Assembly: GCF_008704535.1 (NCBI RefSeq)
Contig: NZ_CP023701.1
Span: 248,001-312,000, forward strand
DNA: 64,000 bases
Reading direction: 5' to 3'
DNA from: Streptomyces subrutilus
GTDB lineage: Bacteria; Actinomycetota; Actinomycetes; Streptomycetales; Streptomycetaceae
Shown: positions 8,690 through 16,800 of the stretch, piece by piece
Numbering within the stretch: the stretch's first letter is position 1
Layout of the letters: each line of letters starts with the position of its first letter
Translations under genes and position numbers: made by a program
Notes under the pieces: model-generated
Told to the model about the DNA's origin: nothing
What the model saw: only the letters and a program-made list of their open reading frames with translations
The model's database searches: none

Positions 8690-9472
8690 TCATGGTCGTG
8701 CCTGCGTGGGCAGGGTGAGGACCTCGGCTCCGTCGTCGGTGATGGCGATGGTGTGCTCGCTGTGCGCGGTCCGGCAGCCTGTCGCGCTGCGCAGCGTCCA
8801 ACCGTCGGCGTCGGTGACGAGTGTGGCGGTGTCGGCCATGACCCAGGGCTCCAGGGCGAGCAGCAGTCCGGGGCGCAGCTTGTATCCGCGGCCGGGCCGT
8901 CCGGTGTTCGCGACGTGTGGGTCCTGGTGCATGGTCGAGCCGATGCCGTGGCCTCCGAACTCGGTGTTGATCGGGTAGCCCGCCTCGCTGAGGACCGTGC
9001 CGATGGCGTGGGAGAGGTCGCCGATGCGCGCCCCAGGCTTGGCGGCGGCGATGCCGGCGGCGAGTGCACGTTCGGTCGTCTCGATCATCGCAACGCTCTC
9101 CGCCGGCCTGGCCTTGCCCACCAGAAAGCTGATCGCGGCGTCCGCCGCCACCCCGCCCCTGGCTACGGCGAGGTCGAGAGTCAGCAGATCCCCGTCTGCC
9201 AGCGTGTAGTTGTGAGGCCGCCCGTGGAGCACTCCGTCGTTGACGGCCGTGCAGATGTAGTGCCCGAACGGGCCGCGCCCGAAGGAAGGCGCGTAGTCGA
9301 CGTAGCAGGACTGCGCTCCCGCCTCGGTGATCATCTCCTTGGCCCACTGGTCGATGTCCAGCAGGTTCGTCCCGACCGTGCTGCGCCGCTTCAGCGTGTG
9401 CAGGATGTTTCCGACCAGGGCGCCGGTGCCTCTCGCCCGCTCAAGCCGCGCGGAGTTCAGAATCTCAATCAT
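8690..9472 (-). CDS. map: Type I methionine aminopeptidase
   Basis: 260 residues of the M24A family, which removes the initiator Met from nascent proteins using two divalent metal ions. All five metal ligands are visible: D100 (LTLDLAV), D111 (AADAAIS), H175 (GGHGIG), E208 (LALEPW) and E239 (SEHTIAI), and H83 lies in the substrate pocket. Length is standard. The gene is divergent from an XRE regulator at 9537 with a clear operator between them. Because it is regulated and lies in an accessory region, it is likely an extra copy beside the housekeeping enzyme, possibly a resistance or stress version; that last point is inference. Confidence 0.92.
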   Translation of the reverse strand: MIEILNSARLERARGTGALVGNILHTLKRRSTVGTNLLDIDQWAKEMITEAGAQSCYVDYAPSFGRGPFGHYICTAVNDGVLHGRPHNYTLADGDLLTLDLAVARGGVAADAAISFLVGKARPAESVAMIETTERALAAGIAAAKPGARIGDLSHAIGTVLSEAGYPINTEFGGHGIGSTMHQDPHVANTGRPGRGYKLRPGLLLALEPWVMADTATLVTDADGWTLRSATGCRTAHSEHTIAITDDGAEVLTLPTQARP

Positions 9473-9500
9473 GGGGACCCCTCATGTGCTTCCAATAACT

Positions 9501-9524
9501 ATACCGGTCTAACTTTACCGGTAT
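9501..9524. promoter_or_regulatory. Operator dyad between map and the XRE regulator
   Basis: ATACCGGT (9501-9508) and ACCGGTAT (9517-9524) form a perfect 8-bp inverted repeat with an 8-base spacer in an otherwise AT-richer intergenic gap of 64 bases. TAGAAT at 9525-9530 could be the -10 box of the regulator, which would put its transcript start at or next to the ATG at 9537 and make it leaderless. The dyad overlaps both promoters, fitting repression of map and autoregulation by the XRE protein. Confidence 0.65.
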
Positions 9525-9536
9525 TAGAATGGGGTC

Positions 9537-9869
9537 ATGGTCAGGTTGCCGCTCACCCCCGCCGAGGTAGGACGCGGACAGCGCCTTGGCGCCCTGCTCC
9601 GCCGAGCCCGGGGCTGCCGCTCGATGCTGGACGTGGCGCTCGCTTCGCACATCTCGCCGGAAACCCTGCGGAAGATCGAATCCGGCCGTGTGGCTACCCC
9701 CGCCTTCCCGACCATCGCAGCGATCGCCGAAACCCTCGGCCTGTCTCTTGACGCCGTCTGGGCCGAGATCAGCCAGGCGGAGCGAACCGTCGAGGATCAG
9801 TCGTTCCTGCCTGTCACACGGCATCCGTCCCTGGTTTCGCAACACCCACTCCACATCAAGTACGCATGA
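9537..9869 (+). CDS. XRE-family helix-turn-helix regulator
   Basis: 110 residues. The HTH is at about residues 16-65: GQRLGALLRRARG, the first helix, then LDVALASHISPETLRKIESG, the classic scaffold, and FPTIAAIAETLGLSLDAVW, the last helices. XRE proteins of this size usually consist of little more than the DNA-binding domain. The last ~25 residues have no match I know. It faces away from map and probably binds the inverted repeat at 9501-9524. There is no ribosome site before the ATG, which fits a leaderless mRNA. Confidence 0.8.
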   Translation: MVRLPLTPAEVGRGQRLGALLRRARGCRSMLDVALASHISPETLRKIESGRVATPAFPTIAAIAETLGLSLDAVWAEISQAERTVEDQSFLPVTRHPSLVSQHPLHIKYA

Positions 9870-10078
9870 GCCAGTGAGCTTGTTAGTGAGCTTGTCCGTG
9901 GCCTCGTCAAGATCACCGACGCAGAGCTACCGGCGAACGGCGATGTGCGCGAGACCCGCCAGTGCGATCGCCACCGTGGCCACGGGCGCCCAGGCCCTCG
10001 AAGCAGCGCCTCGACCTCCTGGCGAGCAAGCAGCCTCCGGACGAGCGCTGACTCCTGCCGGCGATGAGAGCGGTGTGC

Positions 10079-10240
10079 CACCGGCTGCCGGGTTCCTCAC
10101 CACCGCCGGGTGCCGGAAGATCTTCGCGGACAAGAAGTCCGGCAAGAACGCGCTCCGCCCCGAACTGAAGGCTTGCCACGCCTTCCTCGACACCGGCGAC
10201 ACCCTCGTCGTCCCGAGCCCGGGCCGCTACGGCCGCAGCC
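10079..10240 (+). pseudogene. Serine recombinase (resolvase/invertase) fragment
   Basis: The plus strand reads CRKIFADKKSGKNALRPELK, ACHAFLDTGDTLVVPSPGRY and GRSL. This matches the resolvase N-terminal domain after its catalytic Ser: KIF-x-D-x-x-SG...RP-x-L...GDTLVV-x-x-x-DR-x-GRS. The usual Leu-Asp-Arg is changed to PGR here, and both the catalytic Ser region and the DNA-binding C-terminus are absent. It is a dead remnant of a site-specific recombinase. The following 550 bases, to 10786, show no gene I can support. Confidence 0.6.
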
Positions 10241-10786
10241 TCCACCGGCCGGGAGCCGTGTCGGCGCGGTCCCCCGACAGTGCGACCGCGCATCCCACCA
10301 GGGTCCCGCCGTCGCGGCGTTCACGCACGGGCAAGCCCGCGTCGCACAGCCGCCCGGGGAAGTCGGCTTCGCAGGGCGAGGGCGGCGTCCTGTCGGACGG
10401 TGCGCTGCAGCACCTCCCGGGCGGTCACCGGCGAGGCCGCGGCGGGCGGCTTTCTCGGCGTTCGGGCGCCGCCATGTGATGACAGCGTTGGTCGGCTCCC
10501 TGCGGGTCGGCACGGATGCCGAGCGAACGGGTGCCGTACGGCCTGGTACTCCGCCCATGTGCCGTCGCGCACGGATCGTTCCCCTGCGTACGGACCCGAC
10601 GGGATGCGTGATCCCGCTTCGGGCGGGGCAGAGGGCATCAAGGCCGCGTGGTTGGAGGCCTCGATGCCCGTGTTCGCCGAGGTGACCGAGCCGCAGATGC
10701 GCCGCCATGTCCTGCCGGGCCTGCCCGCCCTCCGGGCGGCACGCCCCTCTCATCTGCGCGGCGTCGGACCGGCGGCCCTCCGGCCC

Positions 10787-11650
10787 TCAGCCCTTGCCGA
10801 AGTGCACCGCGGGAAAGGCCCCCGCTGCCCTGAGGGTTGCCGAGAAGCCGCCGGCCAGTTCGGTGAGGCGTGCGGTGGCGGCCGGGCCGAGGTGGTCGTA
10901 CGGGGCGGCATCGAGGCGGTCGGTGAGCACCTCGGTCTCGGCGCGCAGGGCCGTGCCCGCCTGCGTGAGGTCACCTGCCGCGTCCAGCAGGCCGCGTTCG
11001 CGCAACTGGTCCCGGGCGGTGTCCCATTGCCGCGCGGACCACCCGCGGGTCCGCCTGAAGAGTGCCGATGTCGGCGCCCTGCCGGTGGCGTTGTGCAGGA
11101 CCAGCGCCTCGATGCCGGACAGGCCGGCGATCGCCAGGGCGGCGAGGTGACCGTCACCCCGGTGTTCGCGCAGCAGTGTCGCGGCGTGCCACAGGGCCAG
11201 GTGGGGTTCTTCGGGTACGGGGAGGTCGGCGTTGGCGGCGTACAGCGGGCGTGCCTCCCGGCGGCAGGCTTCGTTGGCGTTCAGCGCCAGTTCGGCCGCC
11301 TCGGTCATTTCTGTGGACGTGAGGGCCTCCTGTCCGAGCAGCCGCCGCAGGGTCCGGTCGGCGCCGCGCAGCCGCGCCGTGAGCACCTCCTCCGGTGTGG
11401 TGAGGGTCCATGCGGCGGGGATGTACCGCTGCACGTGCTCGTGGCTGAAGTTGTAGAACGTCGCTGTGACGGTGCCCGCGTCGACGGCTCCGAGCGGTGC
11501 CGCGCGGCCCGCGAGGTAGACCATGGCTCCGCGCTGCAGCCCGAGCGCCCCGAGTTCGTCGTCCGGTTCCGGCGCGAAGTACACGGATGTGTGCAGGGGG
11601 CTGACGGCGTTGTGGCAGTGGCGGCCCGTGCTCGCTTCGAAGATGGTCAT
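10787..11650 (-). CDS. SCO6745-family protein
   Basis: 287 residues beginning MTIFEASTGRHCHNAVSPLH and containing VYFAPEPDDELGALGL, FYNFSHEHVQRYIPAAW and LFRRTRGWSARQWDTARDQL. This is the pattern of the Streptomyces SCO6745 family, soluble proteins with a winged-helix-like C-terminal part (residues about 190-240) of unknown function. Length is typical. It lies 61 bases downstream of the GntR gene on the same strand, so the two may be co-transcribed. No catalytic motif can be seen. Confidence 0.75.
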   Translation of the reverse strand: MTIFEASTGRHCHNAVSPLHTSVYFAPEPDDELGALGLQRGAMVYLAGRAAPLGAVDAGTVTATFYNFSHEHVQRYIPAAWTLTTPEEVLTARLRGADRTLRRLLGQEALTSTEMTEAAELALNANEACRREARPLYAANADLPVPEEPHLALWHAATLLREHRGDGHLAALAIAGLSGIEALVLHNATGRAPTSALFRRTRGWSARQWDTARDQLRERGLLDAAGDLTQAGTALRAETEVLTDRLDAAPYDHLGPAATARLTELAGGFSATLRAAGAFPAVHFGKG

Positions 11651-11711
11651 GCCGTGGCTCCGGTTTCGGTGATCAGGTGCGGTCGTGCGGCGGCCGGGCG
11701 GGCGCCGCGCG

Positions 11712-12416
11712 TCAGGTTTCGTTCGTGGGTTCGTGGTGGGGGCAGTCGGTCAGTCCGGTCGCGGTCTGGGTGAGGTGCCGGGTCAGGACCTCGGCTGCGG
11801 TGTCGGCGTCGCGGGCGAGGGCCGCCTCCTCCAGCCGGCGGTGTTCCAGGGCGCCGTCCCGGTGGGGGTTGCGGTGCGCCGACCAGCGGCGGGCCAGTTC
11901 GCTCGCGGTCCACATGCGGTCGAAGGTCTCCAGCAGGATGCGGTTGCCGCAGCCGTCCAACAGGGTGCGGTGGAAGAGGCGGTGGGCTTCGGCCCAGGCG
12001 CTGCTGTAGTGCTCGCCCTCCTCCGGTACGTACGCCGGGGTGCGGGTCAGACGGTGGTGGGAGGCTCGTACGCGGGCTTCCCAGTCCACATCGCCGCGTT
12101 CGATGGACATGCGCAGCATGACCGGTTCGATCTTCCGACGGGCCTCCGCGATCTCCTGCCAGCGGCGGTCGGAGTAGGCCGGGACGGCGAAACCGCGGTT
12201 GGGCAGCCGGTCGGCGAGGCCCTCGCCGACCACCCGCACGAGCGCCTCACGCACGACGGCCAGGCTCACGCCCTGCTCTTTGGCCAGGTCCTGGGGTTTG
12301 AGGGCGTCACCGGGGGCGTGGTCCCCGCGCATGATCGCCTCCCGGAGCCGTGTGTAGACCTGCTCGGAGAGCATCTGCTTGCCCGTGGAGGCCGAGGTGT
12401 GGGTCGTCTGAGTCAT
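11712..12416 (-). CDS. GntR-family regulator, FCD (FadR) type
   Basis: 234 residues. The winged helix is at about residues 15-80: LSEQVYTRLREAIMRGDHAP, GDALKPQDLAKEQGVSLAVV, REALVRVVGEGLADRLPNRG. The C-terminal FCD ligand-binding bundle follows, with a conserved Arg (RRKIEPVMLRMSIE) and AEAHRLFHRTLLDGCGNRIL. The proteins usually sense a small organic acid. The gene diverges from the YbhB-like gene at 12578, with a perfect palindrome just before its own start, pointing to autoregulation and control of the neighbour. Confidence 0.9.
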   Translation of the reverse strand: MTQTTHTSASTGKQMLSEQVYTRLREAIMRGDHAPGDALKPQDLAKEQGVSLAVVREALVRVVGEGLADRLPNRGFAVPAYSDRRWQEIAEARRKIEPVMLRMSIERGDVDWEARVRASHHRLTRTPAYVPEEGEHYSSAWAEAHRLFHRTLLDGCGNRILLETFDRMWTASELARRWSAHRNPHRDGALEHRRLEEAALARDADTAAEVLTRHLTQTATGLTDCPHHEPTNET

Positions 12417-12440
12417 GTCTACACAATAGACGATCAGAAA

Positions 12441-12454
12441 GATAATCGATTATC
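12441..12454. promoter_or_regulatory. Perfect palindrome GATAATCGATTATC, likely GntR operator
   Basis: A 14-base perfect palindrome 25 bases upstream of the GntR start, in a locally AT-rich stretch, between two divergent genes. ATCGAT is repeated immediately after it. The position suits repression of both promoters. The sequence is not the classic FadR box, so the match to this regulator is inference. Confidence 0.6.
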
Positions 12455-12577
12455 GATGCTATGGTCGATCCTGTTGGTGAGCAGGGGCGACCGCGTCGCC
12501 TCCTGACGCCGCCACGGCGGGGCCTCCGTCGGCCGCACACCACCACACCCCGCAGCACATCCGAGAGGGACGACACC

Positions 12578-13117
12578 ATGAGTTCCAACGACCCCTTCGC
12601 CCGTCTCCCCGAGGCGGCCTCTTTCACCGTGGTCAGCGCCACCGTCACCGACGGCGCTCCCTGGTCGATCGAGCAGTACTCCGGCCTCTCCGGCGTACCC
12701 GGCGGGAAGGACGTCTCCCCGCAGCTTTCCTGGAGCGGCGCCCCGGAGGGCACCAAGAGCTACGCCGTCACGGTCTACGACCCCGACGCCCCCACCGGGT
12801 CCGGGTTCTGGCACTGGGCGGTCGCCGACATCCCCGCCACCGTCACCGAGTTGCCCGAAGGTGCCGGCGACGACACCGGCTCGGGCCTGCCCGAGGGCGC
12901 GTTCCAGCTGCCCAACGACGCCCGCGCGGCCCGTTTCATCGGAGCCGCCCCGCCGGCCGGACACGGCCCGCACCGCTACTTCACCGTGGTGCACGCCCTC
13001 GACGTCGACACCATCGGCGTCCCCGCCGACGCCACGCCGGCCGCCCTCGGCTTCACGATGGCCGGCCACATCCTCGGCCGCGCAATCCTGACCGCCACCG
13101 CTGAGACCCCCGCCTGA
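12578..13117 (+). CDS. YbhB/YbcL-type PEBP-family protein
   Basis: 179 residues of the phosphatidylethanolamine-binding (Raf kinase inhibitor-like) superfamily. Visible hallmarks are GGKDVSPQLSWSGAPEGTKS, YAVTVYDPDAPTGSGFWHWA (the D-P-D-A-P and H-W ligand-pocket motifs), and GPHRYFTVVHALDVDTIG. ATG 12578 is preceded by GAGAGGGA, a good ribosome site, and is preferred over the longer frame from 12461. The bacterial members have no settled function. It is probably regulated by the divergent GntR protein. Confidence 0.9.
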   Translation: MSSNDPFARLPEAASFTVVSATVTDGAPWSIEQYSGLSGVPGGKDVSPQLSWSGAPEGTKSYAVTVYDPDAPTGSGFWHWAVADIPATVTELPEGAGDDTGSGLPEGAFQLPNDARAARFIGAAPPAGHGPHRYFTVVHALDVDTIGVPADATPAALGFTMAGHILGRAILTATAETPA

Positions 13118-13174
13118 CAACAGCCATGAGGCCCGCGCCGAGCGCGACCGGGCCCTCCACCAGGTCAACGTCCG

Positions 13175-13545
13175 GCGCACTGAGGACCGCGGCGGACCAG
13201 GGCTTGGTGGCAGGGGCTCGGCGCGGCAGCAGCCGGCCGCGCGAACGCGGCGCGGCCAGAGCAGACCGGCCCAACTACAGCACCACCCGACCCGGACGGA
13301 CACCGCCGGCTGACACGCGAGCAGCACAGGCAACGCCGCCCCACCGGGACGCGGTCGGGCGGCCGGGCCGCAACGCCGCAAGCCGCCGACAGCCCCGGCG
13401 GCCGGCGGGCGGCACCACGTGCGGCCGGGCCAGCCCGGGCTGGCCCGAACCCGGCCGCGCGCGACAGGGCAGCAGGCGAGCGGAACACGGGCGAGCGGCC
13501 CGGGCCGAGCGCGGCCCGACCGGACGGGCAGCAGCACAATTGCCG
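13175..13545. repeat. GC-rich low-complexity block (copy 3)
   Basis: About 370 bases of degenerate GC-rich motifs with interspersed CAGCAGC/CAGCACC tracts, like blocks 1 and 2. The exact 14-base hairpin of those copies is not present here. The inverted repeat GGCCAGCCCGGGCTGGCC (13428-13445) is a perfect 18-base palindrome. The block ends abruptly at a peptidase-like fragment starting near 13547. Confidence 0.5.
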
Positions 13546-13546
13546 T

Positions 13547-13660
13547 GTAGACGGCGGCGCGGCCTGGGTGGCGTAGCCGAGGTCGCTCGCGGCGACCACC
13601 AGCCGCAGCCGGTGCCGCGCCTCGACCGCGTGGTCGATCGCGGGCAGCCGGAGCCGGGCC
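13547..13660 (-). pseudogene. Xaa-Pro dipeptidyl-peptidase C-terminal-like fragment
   Basis: The minus strand reads RARLRLPAIDHAVEARHRLR and LVVAASDLGYATQAAPPSTR. This matches the last strands of the PepX_C (CocE/X-Pro dipeptidyl-peptidase) domain, with the pattern LRLPA-x-DH-x-x-x-x-x-HR-x-RLVVA-x-x-D-x-x-Y. In Streptomyces such domains occur in secreted peptidases and some ABC exporter ATPases. Only about 38 residues remain, followed by the GC-rich block. Confidence 0.5.
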
Positions 13661-13714
13661 CGCATCGAGAACGCCTGTCGCACGCAGGCGCCGATGCGCG
13701 AGGCGGTGCACGCG

Positions 13715-13945
13715 ATGACCCGCACGGCCCTGGCCACCTCCACCGACTCGGAGCCCTCTCCGGCTCAGATCGAGATCAATACCCGCTCCATCTTCGCCGA
13801 GGCCCCGCTGCTGCTGGACGCGGCCGGAATGCTCGCGCGACCCAGTACCTGTTCACCCGGCATGCCCGCATCGTCAACCGCGACGCCCTCCCGGTTTCCG
13901 ACGCCAGGCAGCTCAGCATGCCGCCGGCGATTGCCGGGCCGAAGC
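13715..13945 (+). pseudogene. Unrecognised gene fragment, frameshifted
   Basis: From ATG 13715 the plus strand encodes MTRTALATSTDSEPSPAQIE and SIFAEAPLLLDAAGML, then changes frame near 13837 to ATQYLFTRHARIVNRDALPV and SDARQLSMPPAIAGPKPPFP. One missing base would make it continuous. The coding pattern is convincing but I know no family. It overlaps the start of the repeated tail fragment on the other strand. Confidence 0.3.
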
Positions 13946-13949
13946 CGCC

Positions 13950-14120
13950 GTTCCCGCGCACCGGCGGCGGGCGCGTGGTGGAGCGGGACCAGGCCGCCGC
14001 CGGGGAAACCCGGACGCGGGCCCGCGTCGTGGGTGGTACGGAGGGCGGGGTCGTCAGGGAGAGCAGGGTGTCGTCCACGAGGCGGGTCACCAAGGTGGAG
14101 GACGGTCCGTCCTGCCGCAC
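13950..14120 (-). pseudogene. C-terminal fragment of the unidentified protein at 4222-4700 (copy 2)
   Basis: The minus strand encodes QDGPSSTLVTRLVDDTLLSL, TTPPSVP and VRVSPAAAWSRSTTRPP. The corresponding region of copy 1 has KDGPTSTTAGRLVDATLRSP, TTPPSAP and GRVSPAAARSRSTTTP. The two stretches (about 14117-13959 here, about 4480-4322 there) are alignable without long gaps. This copy lacks the upstream helical region. It is a second degraded copy of the same gene or element. Confidence 0.5.
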
Positions 14121-14274
14121 CCTGCGCCGCGGCCGGACCTCCCGCATCGGCCCGAGCCTCGGCCGATTTCCCTCCGGGGCCGCGACGACGACGTGGCCAC
14201 GCGATCTATCGGCAGCGGCGGACCACCGCGCGCCCGCGCCGCGGGCGGCGGCTCGCGCCGTGGCCACCGGGCGT

Positions 14275-15501
14275 TCACGGCGGCGCGGCGGCGTCTGCCG
14301 TGTCGAGTCCCGCGAGTACACGGCGGGCCCGGTGGTGCCACGTGTGGCAGTCGAGGAACTGTCGCCGGGCCGCGTCGCCGAGTGATCGTCTGAGGGAGCC
14401 GTCGGCGACGAGACGGCGTAGGGCCTGCGCCCAGGCGTCCGGATCGTCGTGCGGGCGCAGGAGGCAGGTGGCTCCGTCCCGCAGAACCTCGCGCAGGACG
14501 GGCAGGTCGGAGGCGATGATGGCGCGCCCGTGCGCCATGTACTCGAAGATTTTCATCGGGGACGCCCAGCGCCCCGTTTCACAGTGCCCGCCGGCGGTGT
14601 AGACCTTCGCCTGGTACGGAGCGAGGACGACGTCGAACAGCGGATAGTACGCGTCGACGGCACCGGGCGGCTGGTGACCGTGGAAGTAGGCGTTCTTCGG
14701 ACCGCCTCGCCTCCGCCACCGGTCGAGATCTTCGGGGGCTCCGCCGACGAGGTGGACGTCATGGTCGGGGAAGCGGGCGGCCATGGCCAGGACGAGCTCG
14801 ATGCCGCGTCCTTCGTAAAGGTGCCCGACGTACCCGATGCGCGGTGCGCCCGGTCTCCCCGGCATCGGCGGCGGGTCCGCCGGTCGGGTGGAGGCGCGGG
14901 GGTCCTCGGCGGCCTCCGGGGCGACGACGATCGGCAGCGCGCCCAGGTGGCCGTAGGTACGCCGGTAGTCGTGCCCGAGGGCGTGGGTGATCACGACGAT
15001 GCGGGCCGGCGGAGTGTCTCGGAGCAGGCGCTGTTCGATGCTCAGGGTGTGCGGGTCGTCCCGCAGGCGGTGGGTCTCGTAGACGAGCGGCGCTATCCGG
15101 GCGGCGGCCGTGAGAGCGTACAGGTCATGACCGTAGATCAGATCGGGTGCGGTCTCTCGCGTCAGCAGGGAACGGACTTGTTCGGCCCGGACCCGGTACC
15201 CGTCGGGTGTGTAGTCGGGGCTCGGAACCGTTCGTACGGCGAAGCGGTGGCGCACTCCGTAGTAGGCGTGCGCGTCGTCGACGGTGTACGTGCCCGGTGC
15301 CGTGTACAGCGTCACCACGTGTCCGGCCGCGGCGAACGCGTCGCACATGCGCATGGCGTGGACGCTGTTGGCGTAGAGCGAGGGGACGCTGCCGGGGTGC
15401 AGATAGGCGATGCGCAGGCCCGCCCGGGCGCGGATCGCGGGCGGACGGGTCCGTTCCTCCTCGGACGGTCCGTGGCGCGGCGTGGGGCGAGGTTCGGTCA
15501 C
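14275..15501 (-). CDS. Glycosyltransferase family 4
   Basis: 408 residues from GTG 15501. It has the GT-B architecture of GT4 enzymes, which transfer a sugar from a nucleotide donor with retention. The N-domain starts RIAYLHPGSVPSLYANSVHA; the C-domain has IGYVGHLYEGRGIELVLAMA, HLVGGAPEDLDRW, and the donor-site run GRWASPMKIFEYMAHGRAII with the conserved E-x7-E-like loop. The longer frame to 15648 is rejected because its extra residues are low complexity and overlap the epimerase. It is the last gene of a minus-strand operon and a close paralogue of the gene at 18210. Acceptor unknown. Confidence 0.85.
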   Translation of the reverse strand: MTEPRPTPRHGPSEEERTRPPAIRARAGLRIAYLHPGSVPSLYANSVHAMRMCDAFAAAGHVVTLYTAPGTYTVDDAHAYYGVRHRFAVRTVPSPDYTPDGYRVRAEQVRSLLTRETAPDLIYGHDLYALTAAARIAPLVYETHRLRDDPHTLSIEQRLLRDTPPARIVVITHALGHDYRRTYGHLGALPIVVAPEAAEDPRASTRPADPPPMPGRPGAPRIGYVGHLYEGRGIELVLAMAARFPDHDVHLVGGAPEDLDRWRRRGGPKNAYFHGHQPPGAVDAYYPLFDVVLAPYQAKVYTAGGHCETGRWASPMKIFEYMAHGRAIIASDLPVLREVLRDGATCLLRPHDDPDAWAQALRRLVADGSLRRSLGDAARRQFLDCHTWHHRARRVLAGLDTADAAAPP

Positions 15502-15623
15502 GTCCGGATCCGATCGTGTCTGGGGCGGATGCTGCGGCTGCGGTCGAGCGGAGCGCGGCCCGCACGGCGGATGAGCGCGCTGGAGGGTGTTCTGCCGGAC
15601 CGGCTCGATGGACCGGAACCCGC

Positions 15624-16559
15624 CTACCGGGCCTGCGCACGGAACCACTCGACGGTCCGTTCCAGTCCCTCGCGTAGCGGGACGGGCTCCACAGCGGGGA
15701 AGAGGCTCCGCAGCCGGGAGTTCTCGGCGTGCGAGTGGCGTACGTCGCCCGGCCGCGGCGGGAGGTGGCGAGGTTCGATCGGGGTTCCCAGTACCGCTTC
15801 CAGCTCCGTGATCAGCTCTCCGAGCGAGGTGCGCGTTCCGTAGGCGAGGTTCACCGGGTCGGCGGAGACGACCTTGCGCAGGACCGCTTCGGCGAGGACG
15901 CGGCAGACGGTCTCCACGTACGTGAAGTCCCGGCTCTGGAGACCGTCCCCGTGGACGAGGACCTGCTGACCGGTCGTCACGGCGTTGATCCAGGCGGGCA
16001 CGACCGCCGCGTAGTCGTGGCCCGCGGGTTGCCGGGGGCCGTAGACGTTGAAGAAGCGGAACGGCAGGACCGGCAGCTCGTAACAGTGGTGGTAGGCCGC
16101 CAGGTACGATTCGGCGGCCAGTTTGCCCACGGCGTAGGGGCTGAGGGGGGCTGGGCGCAGTTCCTCGTGCTTGGGGAGGTGGGTGTTGGCGCCGTACACG
16201 GAGGACGAGGAGGCGGCGATCACGTGCACGTCCCCCGCGCGTCGAGCGGCCTCCAGGACCATGAGCGTTCCGGTCGCGTTGGCATGGTGGCTCGTGAGCG
16301 GGTCGGCAACCGAGCGGGAGACCGAGGGCACGGCGGCGAGGTGGACGATGACGTCCGCGCCCCGGAACGCCCGGTCCAGGAGCGGGCCGTCCAGGACGCT
16401 GCCCTCGACGAGGTGTACGCCGGCTCCCACGAGATTGTCCTTGGAGCCCGTGGAGAGGTCGTCGACGACCCGGATGTCGGATACCTCGGCGCGCTGGGCA
16501 AGGGCGTGTGCAAGGTTGCTGCCGATGAAGCCGGCGCCTCCGGTGATCACGATCTTCAC
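15624..16559 (-). CDS. NAD-dependent epimerase/dehydratase (UDP-glucose 4-epimerase-like)
   Basis: 311 residues of the extended short-chain dehydrogenase family acting on nucleotide sugars. The NAD motif GGAGFIGSNLA is at residues about 7-17, HLAAVPSVSRS follows, and the catalytic S-S-S-S-V-Y-G and Y-A-V-G-K (YxxxK) are present. GTG 16559 is chosen over GTG 16568 because AGGAG lies 8 bases before it. Together with the two glycosyltransferases it likely supplies an NDP-sugar for glycan or glycoconjugate synthesis. Exact sugar not predictable. Confidence 0.85.
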   Translation of the reverse strand: MKIVITGGAGFIGSNLAHALAQRAEVSDIRVVDDLSTGSKDNLVGAGVHLVEGSVLDGPLLDRAFRGADVIVHLAAVPSVSRSVADPLTSHHANATGTLMVLEAARRAGDVHVIAASSSSVYGANTHLPKHEELRPAPLSPYAVGKLAAESYLAAYHHCYELPVLPFRFFNVYGPRQPAGHDYAAVVPAWINAVTTGQQVLVHGDGLQSRDFTYVETVCRVLAEAVLRKVVSADPVNLAYGTRTSLGELITELEAVLGTPIEPRHLPPRPGDVRHSHAENSRLRSLFPAVEPVPLREGLERTVEWFRAQAR

Positions 16560-16570
16560 GCTCGTCACTC

Positions 16571-16600
16571 CTGGTCTCGCTAGGTCTCGCTTGGTCTCGC
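16571..16600. repeat. Three 10-bp tandem repeats upstream of the epimerase
   Basis: The unit TNGGTCTCGC is repeated three times without gaps directly upstream of the epimerase ribosome site. Ten-base phasing puts the repeats on one face of the helix, so a regulatory role is possible but not shown. Confidence 0.6.
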
Positions 16601-16745
16601 TCGCGGTCAGCGGGCTGTTCTAGCGGCGCGAGCGTGCTGCCCGGGTCTTCGCGCGCGCGGTCGCCGCGCGGGCGCTGCGACCGGCCGTTCCGGGCTATAC
16701 GGGCATGAATGGCCCCCTCTGGGCGGGTCCGCCCCCGGGTGAGTG

Positions 16746-16768
16746 GCGCAGGGCGCTCGCCCTGTGCG
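16746..16768. terminator. Possible hairpin terminator after the dimethylformamidase-like gene
   Basis: GCGCAGGGCG, a CT loop, then CGCCCTGTGCG form a strong hairpin 33 bases beyond the stop at 16801 (minus strand), before the epimerase start. There is no U-tract, as is common for Streptomyces terminators. A partial read-through to the epimerase remains possible. Confidence 0.4.
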
Positions 16769-16800
16769 AGGCCGGTGCGTGACGGCAGGGACGGCGGACG

